DNA of 62,587 nucleotides from a virus, in the IMG/VR virus record IMGVR_UViG_3300025679_000008, positions 1-62,587 of that record; one strand, written 5' to 3'. Made by a program: the position numbers and the translations under genes. The notes below the pieces were generated by a model. That model had not been told where the DNA came from, ran no database searches, and saw only the letters and a program-made list of their open reading frames with translations. Of the stretch, positions 1 to 6,180 are shown piece after piece; position 1 is the stretch's first letter; each line of letters opens with the position of its first letter.

Positions 1-126
1 TCGACGGTGCCGTACACGTCGACCGAGCCCACTTTGGCGGTGGCGTACACGTCGACCGAGCCCACTTTGGCGGTGGCGTACACGTCGACCGAGCCCTCGA
101 CGGTGCCGTACACGTAGACCGAGCCC
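1..126. repeat. Terminal overlap, left copy
   Basis: These 126 bases are identical to 62452-62577 near the right end. The identity extends through several 30- and 33-base coding repeats and ends where the left side continues with another 30-base unit while the right end continues with actttggcgg. It shows the molecule is circular, terminally redundant or circularly permuted. The reading frame of the repeat gene is preserved when the two copies are superimposed (offset 62451, a multiple of three). Confidence 0.9.
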
Positions 127-300
127 TCGACGGTGCCGGACACGTAGACCGAGCCCTCGACGGTGCCGTACACGTCGACCGAGCCCTCGACGGTGCCGTA
201 CACGTCGACCGAGCCCTCGACGGTGCCGTACACGTCGACCGAGCCCTCGACGGTGCCGTACACGTAGACCGAGCCCTCGACGGTGCCGTACACGTCGACC
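1..300 (-). repeat. 30/33-base tandem coding repeats
   Basis: About ten tandem units alternate between a 30-base form (GSVDVYGTVE or GSVYVYGTVE) and a 33-base form (GSVDVYATAKV). The codons for Asp and Tyr differ by one base (gtcgac versus gtctac), so the units form a mixed series. There are no unique spacers, so this is not a CRISPR array. The array sits exactly at the assembly break, so the true copy number is uncertain. Confidence 0.9.
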
Positions 301-431
301 CTCTTGAGCTTTGCTCCTTCGGGTATGACGACATTATTCCACTTGCCGCGGATGTCGATCTGTTCGGCCTTCGCGGCCAGAGCTGCATCGAGCTCCGCCT
401 GGTTCTTAACTTTGACGATGTCTGTATTCAT
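1..431 (-). CDS. Beta-helix repeat protein, 5' part (spans the circular junction)
   Basis: This is the N-terminal part of a protein that continues at the right end of the window (62106-62587). The ATG at 431 is followed by about 45 ordinary residues beginning MNTDIVKVKNQAELDAAL, then about eleven 10- or 11-residue units of the form GSVDVYGTVE or GSVDVYATAKV. Merging the 126-base overlap (1-126 = 62452-62577) keeps the frame and gives 258 aa. Regular alternation of Val, Tyr and Gly suggests a beta-solenoid or trimeric beta-helix, as in repeat proteins of other phages. It is the most distal gene of the leftward run before the junction. An AGGA lies about 10 bases upstream. Function is unknown; decoration or adhesion is possible. 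Confidence 0.85.
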   Translation of the reverse strand, partial: MNTDIVKVKNQAELDAALAAKAEQIDIRGKWNNVVIPEGAKLKRVDVYGTVEGSVYVYGTVEGSVDVYGTVEGSVDVYGTVEGSVDVYGTVEGSVYVSGTVEGSVYVYGTVEGSVDVYATAKVGSVDVYATAKVGSVDVYGTV

Positions 432-442
432 GAAGATTTGTC

Positions 443-580
443 CTAGGGTTGGTTGCGGAGCCAGCGGATCACGGCGGCCCGCATGATGTCAAGCAATGAT
501 ATATTGACCGGCTTTGAAGGTGGCGGGAGTACCGCGGGGATCCTGGGCGACTCGATCGCCGCGAAGTCTGGGGACTTCAT
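443..580 (-). CDS. Small hypothetical protein (45 aa)
   Basis: I do not recognise this 45-residue protein. It starts at an ATG that overlaps the stop of the upstream gene (ATGA, 577-580), the arrangement used throughout this operon, which is the main reason to accept it. The first half is proline-rich and the second half is hydrophobic then basic (ISLLDIMRAAVIRWLRNQP), possibly a membrane-associated helix. It lies 11 bases upstream of the repeat-protein start. Confidence 0.55.
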   Translation of the reverse strand: MKSPDFAAIESPRIPAVLPPPSKPVNISLLDIMRAAVIRWLRNQP

Positions 581-819
581 ACCAGGACGCCGGCGCGCCG
601 GCGGTTGAGCGCCACGGACAGCTCGAGGTACTCGAGCCGCGCCTGGCGGTAGTGGTCGAACCTCCACTGCTTCAGGGGCTCGCCCTGGATCCGCGGTATA
701 GCGGTGACGGTGTACGCATGGCCGGTGGCGGCCGTACCGTGGATGTGGAGATCGTAGCGCTCGACAAGATCCGGATCCTGCCAGGGCTCGAGGGTGTTGG
801 TGGTGATGTTTGATATCAT
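577..819 (-). CDS. Hypothetical protein (80 aa)
   Basis: An 80-residue protein of unknown function. The ATG at 819 has an AAGGA about 9 bases upstream and overlaps the stop of the preceding gene by ATGA. The sequence is soluble-looking, with a YDLHIHGTAATGH stretch in the first half and a charged helical C-terminus (HYRQARLEYLELSVALNRR). No domain is recognised. Its position inside a tightly coupled run of small genes supports translation. Confidence 0.7.
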   Translation of the reverse strand: MISNITTNTLEPWQDPDLVERYDLHIHGTAATGHAYTVTAIPRIQGEPLKQWRFDHYRQARLEYLELSVALNRRRAGVLV

Positions 820-1271
820 AGCGTAATCCTTCCGTCGACTTTGTGTCCGTCCAGCCGCGCGCGGCGATTCCAATCTCCGACAGCCGCGCCGGCGGACAGT
901 CCGCGGCCCAGGACCGAGATAACCGATGCCGATATTTGCAGGCCCAGGGGTATCTTTGCTTTGGCGTAGAACTCGGTTTGTCCGGTCTCGACGCCGGCGT
1001 AGACCTGGGGGTGGCTCTCGACCTCGAGCAGTACCACCTGGGACGGCGGGTGCAGGTCGTAGAGCTTCGGACGGTGATTGCGCCAGCTCTCGAGGATCCT
1101 GTCGGCCTCGGCGCGCGTCTTGAACTTGCCGAAGTATTTTCGCTTTGTCCTGGTGAGACCTACGTTCTCGAGGATGGAGACGACGAACGGATAGTCTGTA
1201 GGGGTCGTGCCGTCGACCTTACAGGCTGCGGCGCGGTCGAGCGCGGCCGAGATGATGGTGTAGGAGCTCAC
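816..1271 (-). CDS. Hypothetical protein (151 aa)
   Basis: The start is taken as the GTG at 1271 because it overlaps the upstream stop by GTGA; a longer reading frame exists but would overlap the upstream gene extensively. The first half resembles short phage proteins that handle a user-supplied pattern of basic and aromatic residues (TRTKRKYFGKFKTRAEADRILESWR); the second half contains a beta-rich stretch ending in LDGHKVDGRITL. No catalytic motif is visible. Function unknown. Confidence 0.7.
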   Translation of the reverse strand: MSSYTIISAALDRAAACKVDGTTPTDYPFVVSILENVGLTRTKRKYFGKFKTRAEADRILESWRNHRPKLYDLHPPSQVVLLEVESHPQVYAGVETGQTEFYAKAKIPLGLQISASVISVLGRGLSAGAAVGDWNRRARLDGHKVDGRITL

Positions 1272-1606
1272 TGCGGGCCTTTCACCTTCTTTAGCGCGGC
1301 GTGGACAAACGCGCTCTCGAGGGTAGTTAGGGTCCGTTGCTCGATGTCGGCCTGGGCGGCCATCTTCAGGGCCATCAGCATATCGGGACCCGCGGCCATC
1401 AGTCGGCCGTTCGCGAGTTGCTCCTGGAAGGATCTGGCTCCAAGGCTCATGTTGATCGCGCAAATGAGCGTTCCGTCCAGGTCCTTTAGGCTCTTGTGGT
1501 CTGATACGATGACGATCGGAAAGCGGCCATCCTCGGTGCAGCTCCAGTTGCCGGGCGTGTGAGGATCCGCCGGCGCCGACCGAGTGTCGGAAAGGGTGGG
1601 ACTCAT
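1268..1606 (-). CDS. Hypothetical phage protein (112 aa)
   Basis: The ATG at 1606 has a GGGAGG about 8 bases upstream and overlaps the upstream stop by ATGA. It opens with a Ser/Pro/Asp-rich segment, then NWSCTEDG and a beta-type FPIVIV strand, and ends in a helical AGPDMLMALKMAAQ region. That last pattern is common in small phage proteins that list per-residue alpha-helical C-termini, but I cannot name a function. Reading is downstream of gene 1603-1749 in the same transcript. Confidence 0.7.
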   Translation of the reverse strand: MSPTLSDTRSAPADPHTPGNWSCTEDGRFPIVIVSDHKSLKDLDGTLICAINMSLGARSFQEQLANGRLMAAGPDMLMALKMAAQADIEQRTLTTLESAFVHAALKKVKGPQ

Positions 1607-1749
1607 GTCGCCCTCCCTTCCATCCTCTGCATCCGGAGCCACTGCGCCACCAGGCGCCTCCAGGCTCGGTATGTCCGCCGGCGATCGCCGGGCTTGTCGT
1701 TGGTAGTGGCGCGTAGGAACGCGCGCTCTGTCAGTGCGGGGGTAGTCAT
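1603..1749 (-). CDS. Small basic protein (48 aa)
   Basis: A 48-residue, arginine-rich protein with several aromatic residues (RRRTYRAWRRLVAQWLRMQR). Its stop overlaps the start of the next gene (ATGA at 1603-1606) and its own ATG at 1749 follows the upstream stop by one base, so it fills an otherwise empty slot in the operon exactly. The charge suggests nucleic-acid or membrane binding, but that is inference only. Confidence 0.6.
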   Translation of the reverse strand: MTTPALTERAFLRATTNDKPGDRRRTYRAWRRLVAQWLRMQRMEGRAT

Positions 1750-1750
1750 A

Positions 1751-2167
1751 TTATACGAATTTGGCGATCGCTGCGTTGGCTACGTCCAGCGTTCCCTGGA
1801 CCGAGGAGATCCCGTGCGAGCGCTGAACTCGCTCTATCGTTGCGATGGACACGCTGAGGGCATCCACAAGTTTCTTCACGTCCTCCGGCGCCGGCATGCC
1901 GTCTGTGTAGACGTGGGCATAGCTCCCGTCCGGAAGTTGTCCGGTGACATAATTCCTATTCCACGGATTTCCGTCGACCGGTGAGCCGTATAGGTTCAGG
2001 TCCTCGAGAGTGAATCCCTGGACAAGGCATCGGACCGCCTCGCGGTGCGCCTTGTCGTCGGACAGGTCCGGATAGCTGATCGTTATTGAGCCTCGAGCGC
2101 AGGTGGCCTTTATCCTGGTTCCGCGCGTGTTTGCGGTGGGTAGCACCTTTGTCTGTATCGCTTGCAT
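1751..2167 (-). CDS. Conserved phage protein (138 aa)
   Basis: The N-terminus MQAIQTKVLPTANTRGTR followed by IKATCARGSITISYP matches a widespread small phage protein family of unknown function that I recognise by this opening pattern. The remainder contains an LNLYGSPVDGNPWNRNY stretch and a helical C-terminus. The family is usually found among early or replication-linked phage genes, but the biochemical role is not established. Full length is plausible. Confidence 0.75.
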   Translation of the reverse strand: MQAIQTKVLPTANTRGTRIKATCARGSITISYPDLSDDKAHREAVRCLVQGFTLEDLNLYGSPVDGNPWNRNYVTGQLPDGSYAHVYTDGMPAPEDVKKLVDALSVSIATIERVQRSHGISSVQGTLDVANAAIAKFV

Positions 2168-2171
2168 GTTT

Positions 2172-2498
2172 TTAGTAGTTTGCTGCGTTGCTGATCTTCT
2201 TGTCCGCTCGGGCGATCGCCCGGCGTTCCCTGGCGGCCGCCTTGGCCGCTTTCTTTGTCCTGGCGTGCTCGAGGAGCTCGCGATTAACCCGGCACCTGAT
2301 TGCGAACCGGTAAACGTCCTGGAGCGCCACCAGCTCCGGGCGCCGGGTCCCGTGGGGCCGCAGCTCGAGGAGATCGTGGACGTCTACCCCGTTGCCAGGG
2401 ATGAACGCGCACACCAGGGGGCGCTTGTGATCCGGGCCGAAGGAGTGACCGAGGGGTTTCCTGGTGACCCGGGCGACCTTCTTTTTGAGGATCGTCAT
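2172..2498 (-). CDS. Hypothetical basic protein (108 aa)
   Basis: The ATG at 2498 overlaps the stop of the upstream gene by ATGA. The N-terminus is lysine-rich (MTILKKKVARVTRKPLGHSF) and the last 40 residues form a predicted charged helix rich in Ala, Arg and Lys. The middle has VCAFIPGN and an LELRPHGT segment. A nucleic-acid-binding role is possible from charge but no domain is recognised. Confidence 0.7.
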   Translation of the reverse strand: MTILKKKVARVTRKPLGHSFGPDHKRPLVCAFIPGNGVDVHDLLELRPHGTRRPELVALQDVYRFAIRCRVNRELLEHARTKKAAKAAARERRAIARADKKISNAANY

Positions 2499-2719
2499 GA
2501 TGCGACCTTTCCGGTCCTGCGGATCTCTGCCGCGGCCGCGTCCGCCAGGTTAAATGCCGTCCAGTGGATCTGGAGCGGAAGCGCCGCGCGCCTGAGCCTC
2601 ACCAGGGGAGACCATCCGGGCACCTTGACCAGGACGTCACGCTTGCCGGCGAGGGCGTACTCGGCGCCACCGAGGACAGCGACGATGTTTGGGAAATCTA
2701 TGCGGGTTGCGTTCTTCAC
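2495..2719 (-). CDS. Hypothetical protein (74 aa)
   Basis: I use the GTG at 2719, which overlaps the upstream stop by GTGA and has GGGGGT a few bases upstream; a GTG at 2725 is an alternative giving two more residues. The protein has the pattern IVAVLGGAEYALAGKRDVLVKVPGWSP in pieces, then LPLQIHWTAFNLADAAAAEI. Interestingly its neighbour 2716-2982 also contains a SLTIWKRA and LQIDIGGMNEFAV core, so the two may be distant paralogues. Function unknown. Confidence 0.65.
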   Translation of the reverse strand: MKNATRIDFPNIVAVLGGAEYALAGKRDVLVKVPGWSPLVRLRRAALPLQIHWTAFNLADAAAAEIRRTGKVAS

Positions 2720-2982
2720 CTGCACCCCCGTTTGATGAAGGCCTCAAGGTTGCCCTCGTTCGTGAAGAGGAACGCCCGGGCGCCGCGGGTGACCGCGAAC
2801 TCGTTCATTCCGCCGATGTCGATCTGGAGGAGGGTGGAGCTGGGACCGCCCCCGACGGCGCGCTTCCAGATCGTTAGGCTTGGTACCTGGACGAATGGAT
2901 CACTGCGGCCCTCGAGATCAGACCGGATCTCGTCGCTAGGCGGCCGGTCAAAGACCAGGGCGAGGATTAACTTTTGCTTCAT
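2716..2982 (-). CDS. Hypothetical protein (88 aa)
   Basis: An 88-residue protein starting at ATG 2982. The N-terminus (MKQKLILALVF) is hydrophobic but short and lacks a signal-peptide cleavage pattern. It ends 4 bases into the next gene. The central LQIDIGGMNEFAVTRGARAF stretch looks like a beta hairpin in a small fold and faintly resembles the downstream protein at 2495-2719. No function can be assigned. Confidence 0.65.
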   Translation of the reverse strand: MKQKLILALVFDRPPSDEIRSDLEGRSDPFVQVPSLTIWKRAVGGGPSSTLLQIDIGGMNEFAVTRGARAFLFTNEGNLEAFIKRGCR

Positions 2983-3001
2983 GGGTTCTTTCGTGGAGCG
3001 G

Positions 3002-3292
3002 TTACCAAAGGTTCCGCTGCTGGTTTCTGTACAACTGCTGCCGGATGTCGTCGGCTCGATTGGACGCCGCTTGCGCGGTCGTGAAAGTCTCGGCGAAGAG
3101 CACCTCTCCGCCTTTGTCCTGAACGCTCACCTGGTAAACCTCGCGGTTGTTGCCAAGCCTCCCGCGGTCCTCCTCGCCAACGTGGTCACGGATCGTGACC
3201 TGGTCGACGAACACGTAAGCCGCTTTCTCCGGGTCCAGGTGCGGCGGGTATGTCGGCGCTGCGCTGGCAAACATGTCGAGCTGGGCGGTCAT
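3002..3292 (-). CDS. Hypothetical protein (96 aa)
   Basis: The ATG at 3292 is chosen because it overlaps the upstream stop (ATGA, 3289-3292); an in-frame upstream extension is arginine-rich shadow sequence. The protein begins MTAQLDMFASAAPTYPPHL, a phage-type opening, then has a beta-rich core (YVFVDQVTIRD, YQVSVQDKGGEVLFAETF) and an acidic-basic helical end. No motif gives a function. Confidence 0.65.
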   Translation of the reverse strand: MTAQLDMFASAAPTYPPHLDPEKAAYVFVDQVTIRDHVGEEDRGRLGNNREVYQVSVQDKGGEVLFAETFTTAQAASNRADDIRQQLYRNQQRNLW

Positions 3293-3543
3293 GAGTACTC
3301 CTCCACGGCCGCGGCAATCTTGCCGTTCGGGACAAACTCCTCGCCGCGGTAGGCGCCGTCCTCGTAAGACCAGACCGCGGCCAAACAACGGTCCTCGCGG
3401 CCCTCGAGCTCGTATACCGGCCCGCTCATGGTGCAAATGCCCTCGATGGGGTCATTGACCACGAAACGAAACGTGTTCGGCCGGCCGCTGGCGATCACTA
3501 CCCGTTTGGCGCATTGCAGCGCGTGGGAATATCGGGCGCTCAT
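3289..3543 (-). CDS. Hypothetical protein (84 aa)
   Basis: An 84-residue protein directly downstream of RadC, with start overlapping the RadC stop by ATGA. It contains two cysteines outside any CxxC pair, a FRFVVND beta strand, and a WSYEDGAYRGEEF stretch. I recognise no family. Coupling to radC suggests co-expression, not necessarily shared function. Confidence 0.65.
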   Translation of the reverse strand: MSARYSHALQCAKRVVIASGRPNTFRFVVNDPIEGICTMSGPVYELEGREDRCLAAVWSYEDGAYRGEEFVPNGKIAAAVEEYS

Positions 3544-4082
3544 AGGAGACCCGCCTCCCTGAAGGAATAGTAGCCGCGGCCAAGGGGATCCGCCGTCTGC
3601 CGGCCAACGATTACGTGGTCGAGAATCGGAATCTCGAGCGTTACGCCCGCTTCCCGCATCTGCCGGGTCAGCTGGACATCCGCGGCGCTCGGGCTCGGAT
3701 CGCCGGACGGGTGATTGTGGGCGAGGATCACCGCTGACCCGGCCGCGATGATCGCCGCGCGGTATACTTCCCGGGGATGGGCGAGTGAAGCGGTGGCCGT
3801 TCCCAGGCTCACCATGTTGAAAGCTATCAGCCGATTTCGGCGGTTCAGGATGAACACCACGACCGCCTCCTTGTCCGGGTCAAACCAGCTCGAGGTCTCG
3901 ACGTTCTCACGCCAGAAAGCCGCGATCTTATCGGCCCGGTTTAGAACGTCGTCTGGGGAGTCCTCGCGGACCACCAGAGCCCGCACGATCTTAATCTCAT
4001 AGGCGCCGGCCTGGGCTTTGCGCTGCTCGAGCTCGGCCTCCTCGCGGCTCGCGATGCCCGGCATGATGTCCTGGGCGATCAT
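3540..4082 (-). CDS. radC: RadC-like JAB/MPN-domain protein
   Basis: The 180-residue protein carries the RadC JAMM metal site: H122, H124 and D135 in AHNHPSGDPSPSAAD, preceded by FILNRRNRLIAFNMVSLGT typical of the family. Cellular RadC proteins usually have an N-terminal helix-hairpin-helix region; here only about 65 residues of helical, non-HhH sequence precede the JAB domain, so it is the short form common in phages and genomic islands. The fold is that of JAB1/MPN metalloproteases; the historic link to DNA repair is weak, and anti-defence or recombination roles have been suggested for such proteins. It starts at ATG 4082, overlapped by the small gene upstream. Confidence 0.92.
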   Translation of the reverse strand: MIAQDIMPGIASREEAELEQRKAQAGAYEIKIVRALVVREDSPDDVLNRADKIAAFWRENVETSSWFDPDKEAVVVFILNRRNRLIAFNMVSLGTATASLAHPREVYRAAIIAAGSAVILAHNHPSGDPSPSAADVQLTRQMREAGVTLEIPILDHVIVGRQTADPLGRGYYSFREAGLL

Positions 4083-4237
4083 GCCGCCCTCCTGGTCATC
4101 TGCTCCACGCGCTGACGGATCATGCTCGCCGCATCAAGGAGCCGCACCTGCCGCTCCGTACCACGGGCGCTCTGCGCTGCCCGTACCAGAAGCGCCCGGT
4201 TCACCAGGAGCCTCTCAACTGTCGTCATTATCTTCAT
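4079..4237 (-). CDS. Small basic protein (52 aa), first gene of the leftward operon
   Basis: A 52-residue protein starting at ATG 4237 with AAAGGA about 7 bases upstream, ending in an ATGA overlap with radC. It is a single predicted amphipathic helix, arginine-rich (ERLLVNRALLVRAAQSARG), with no recognised family. As the most upstream gene on this strand it marks the 5' end of the long leftward transcript. Confidence 0.65.
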   Translation of the reverse strand: MKIMTTVERLLVNRALLVRAAQSARGTERQVRLLDAASMIRQRVEQMTRRAA

Positions 4238-4563
4238 CTCTAGTCCTTTGTTTTATCGGGTGGAACTCACCCGACACCGGCAAGTTGAGGGATCACTGCT
4301 CACGGGTCAAGCATGTAGAGCATAATAATATCAACTCTTCTGCACGCCGGATAGGCATCAACACTTTACGGCATGTTTATTTTTCGCCTTCATCTCTCAA
4401 TGTTACGGTAAAATGAATCAATAGTTGCGGATCATTGCTCCACAGGCCTCAATCCAATAAAGGAAGAGGAGAGACCAGCAGTACGCACCGCGGAGGGGTT
4501 GACGCCGCCCGGGGAAAGGGCAAATTTCGCGCGGTGCGCACGATTCACCTAGCCGAAACACCG
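4238..4563. promoter_or_regulatory. Divergent intergenic region before the leftward operon
   Basis: This 326-base stretch separates the leftward operon (start 4237) from the rightward gene at 4564 and is distinctly AT-richer than its surroundings between about 4320 and 4435. A hairpin TCGGGTG-N5-CACCCGA lies at 4256-4274, just upstream of the leftward ribosome-binding site, and could control the first message. Several TTGA- and TATTAT-like hexamers are present on the minus strand (for example around 4320-4345), but none forms a convincing promoter with correct spacing. I infer that the early leftward promoter lies here. Confidence 0.5.
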
Positions 4564-5016
4564 ATGCCTTCGGTCCTGCTCGAGAACCTGGACTCGAAGA
4601 GCGGTCGCAAGCGCGCGGAGGAGGGGCTCGAGCGCTTTCGTGATCTCTGCGCCGGCACCGATGACCTGGAAGTCATCCATCGCGAGCTCTTCGCCGCGCT
4701 GACCGGCGCCGTTACATCAACCCGGGTTCCGGACAAGGAGGCGCGCAACGGTTGGAGCTACGCTCTGCTGCCCGATGCCACTACCAGGATCACGGCCGCG
4801 CGGCTCTTGCTGTCGTACCTGGCGGGCCTGCCGCCGTCCCAGGCAGACATCCGGGTGCTTCCGTTGAGCGGAGGCGGGCAGCGGGACCGCGCTGCCATCG
4901 ACCAGCTCCGGGAGCTCGAGGCGATGGGGATCACGGCCGGCGAGATCCTCGAGGATCTCACGCGCCAGCGGCCGGCAATGCGTCTTGCGACTCGAGTTGA
5001 GACTGACGCGCCGTAG
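4564..5016 (+). CDS. Hypothetical protein, possibly small-terminase-like (150 aa)
   Basis: Start is uncertain: ATG 4564 is used, but an in-frame GTG at 4534 is possible; neither has a strong ribosome-binding site. The protein is helical, with EEGLERFRDLCAGTDDLEVIHRELFAALTG followed by a LLPDATTRITAARLLLSYLAGLPP segment. The latter resembles the helical pattern of some small terminase subunits and related phage proteins, where residues of the form DxxTRLxAAxxLL precede a conserved GxP. No small terminase is found beside the large subunit, so this is a candidate, but weakly supported. It is isolated between two regulatory regions. Confidence 0.6.
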   Translation: MPSVLLENLDSKSGRKRAEEGLERFRDLCAGTDDLEVIHRELFAALTGAVTSTRVPDKEARNGWSYALLPDATTRITAARLLLSYLAGLPPSQADIRVLPLSGGGQRDRAAIDQLRELEAMGITAGEILEDLTRQRPAMRLATRVETDAP

Positions 5017-5050
5017 CTGCGCAAGTTGTTGATCCATCGCATTGAGACTG

Positions 5051-5085
5051 AACGCAGTGAGACTGCGTTGCGCAAGTCGTTGCGC
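5051..5085. repeat. Two adjacent perfect hairpins
   Basis: AACGCAGT (5051-5058) pairs with ACTGCGTT (5062-5069) around a GAG loop, and GCGCAA (5070-5075) pairs with TTGCGC (5080-5085) around GTCG. The hairpins abut with no spacer. Related direct repeats occur just upstream: TTGAGACTGA at 4997-5006 and 5042-5051, and TGCGCAAGT-TGTTG at 5018-5031 against 5069-5082. They follow the stop of the gene at 4564-5016, so a transcription terminator is possible, but no T-run follows. Confidence 0.7.
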
Positions 5086-5158
5086 TACAAGATACATTAC
5101 ATAATGGTTATTGTCGTGCGCGCGCGGCTCGAGGTAGTACCGCAGCGGCCATTCCTTT

Positions 5159-5220
5159 TGTCCAGGTGGGGTTGAGGGGGTGCAGGGTGCCGGGTGAGGG
5201 TAGATCGCCTCACCTGGACA
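5159..5220. repeat. Inverted repeat enclosing a G-quadruplex motif
   Basis: TGTCCAGGTG (5159-5168) is the exact reverse complement of CACCTGGACA (5211-5220). The 42-base loop holds five G-runs (5168-5171, 5076+100-5180, 5185-5187, 5192-5194, 5198-5200) separated by 4, 4, 4 and 3 bases, which satisfies the usual four-run quadruplex rule with short loops. On this strand the structure could block a polymerase or act as a protein-binding landmark. The function is inferred. Confidence 0.65.
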
Positions 5221-5508
5221 GGCTGCGCGGCCGGCGCGGCGTGGTGGAGCGGCCGGCGCCATGCTCACCAGGACCTACCCCTGGGGTCGACCCCACCCTC
5301 CAAGAACACCCCCATTCCTATTCCCGCGAGCGCCCAGCACCCGCCCCCTCCTTTCTCCTTCCTGACCTATTCGGAGTGTTGTGACTACCCTCCCCTGGTG
5401 ATGGCTGGACCCGCCAGAAACAGAGGCTTGTCAGGGACTCCGGCTGGTGGTGTGGGAAAGTGGTCCGGTATTCGAGGGTACAGAACCAGACCGCGTCCGA
5501 AAATAAGC

Positions 5509-5574
5509 GTGGTACTGAAAAGGGGGAATAATTCCATTATCCCCCTTTTCAGACCACCTTACGGACCGGTGGTC
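5509..5574. promoter_or_regulatory. Competing hairpins, attenuator-like
   Basis: CTGAAAAGGGGGAATAAT (5515-5532) pairs with ATTATCCCCCTTTTCAG (5536-5552) with one bulged A and a TCC loop. The segment AGACCACC (5551-5558) can instead pair with GGTGGTCT (5567-5574), and it also extends the first stem through GTGGT at 5509-5513. The two foldings are mutually exclusive at 5551-5558, the geometry of an attenuator. No T-run follows either stem, so a site recognised by a protein is equally possible. Confidence 0.55.
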
Positions 5575-5614
5575 TGTATTCGTATTCCGGACCGATTACG
5601 GACCAATACGGACC
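5560..5614 (+). repeat. Four TACGGACC iterons
   Basis: TACGGACC occurs at 5560-5567, 5597-5604 and 5607-5614, with a one-mismatch copy TCCGGACC at 5586-5593, all in the same orientation. The last two are 10 bases apart, one helical turn. Iterons of this sort bind replication initiators or repressors. They lie about 55 bases upstream of the gene at 5671. Confidence 0.65.
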
Positions 5615-5670
5615 GGTCATGAAAAGCGGATAGGAATTGACGTGGGATCGGGCCGGTGATTCGGTAGATC

Positions 5671-6180
5671 ATGGATCCCGAAAAACTGGCGATCAGCGAA
5701 ACCACGGATGGCAAGCCCGCGAGGCCCGGGTTTGAAGACAAGGCGGCCCCGGCGCCGATCGACTCCCGGACCGGCATGCACGAGGCCTACTGGGTCCTGA
5801 GTGAGGTGGAGCGAGCGAAGGGTTTCGTCCGCCCGGTCCGCCGGAGCTACCGCCATGTCGGGGTTGCGAAGCCAAAGAATCCGGTGCGGGACCTGACGTC
5901 GACGGAGCTCGAGCGCCACGGGAATTATGGGTACGTGAAGTACGAGGAATACCCGCAGGAGGGTGACTCGCTGGTGTGCGGCCGCTTCTGGACCCAGAAG
6001 GACCTGGACGGCCGCGGCTGCGGGACCACGACGACGATGGGCCTGGCCCTGGCTGAGACCTACGCCAGGGACCCGAGCTACTACGGGTCGACCTTTTGCT
6101 GCGGCTGCGGCACGCACCTGCCCGTCGGCGTCGGCGGGGAGTTTGTCTGGGAGGGAACCCAGGAGCGCGTCGGCTCGTGA
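5671..6180 (+). CDS. Conserved phage protein with Cys-rich C-terminus (169 aa)
   Basis: The first 70 residues are variable; the second half contains a recognisable phage pattern: GNYGYVKYEEYPQ, then a cysteine (CGRFW), and near the C-terminus CCGCGTHLPVG followed by FVWEGTQERVGS. The Cys pair and His suggest a zinc ribbon. I have seen this arrangement in small proteins of unrelated phages, always without assigned function. The gene is preceded by the iteron region, so it may be one of the first genes transcribed rightward. Confidence 0.75.
   Translation: MDPEKLAISETTDGKPARPGFEDKAAPAPIDSRTGMHEAYWVLSEVERAKGFVRPVRRSYRHVGVAKPKNPVRDLTSTELERHGNYGYVKYEEYPQEGDSLVCGRFWTQKDLDGRGCGTTTTMGLALAETYARDPSYYGSTFCCGCGTHLPVGVGGEFVWEGTQERVGS

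Larger units (their letters stand above)
5017..5670. promoter_or_regulatory. 654-base noncoding control region, candidate origin
   Basis: No convincing gene is present in this stretch although open frames exist by chance in the GC-rich sequence. It contains in order: two adjacent perfect hairpins (5051-5085), a 10-base inverted repeat enclosing a five-run G-quadruplex motif (5159-5220), a 14-base palindrome TGGGGTCGACCCCA (5282-5295), a long near-perfect hairpin (5515-5552), a competing hairpin (5551-5574), and four TACGGACC-type iterons (5560-5614). The density of symmetric elements is unique in the window. I infer a replication origin, a packaging signal or a transcription switch. Confidence 0.6.

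Noticed and set aside
1-300. Possible CRISPR array from regular 30-base repeats
   Set aside because: The repeats are contiguous with no unique spacers and are in frame as a coding sequence for a repeat protein.
496-508. ATATATTGAC-type motif as a promoter (also at 8314 and 56896)
   Set aside because: The copy at 499-508 lies inside a coding sequence in the opposite orientation, so the recurrence may be chance in AT-rich spots.
5194-5622. 142-codon plus-strand frame in the noncoding region
   Set aside because: It overlaps palindromes and iterons, has no ribosome-binding site and has a low-complexity composition.
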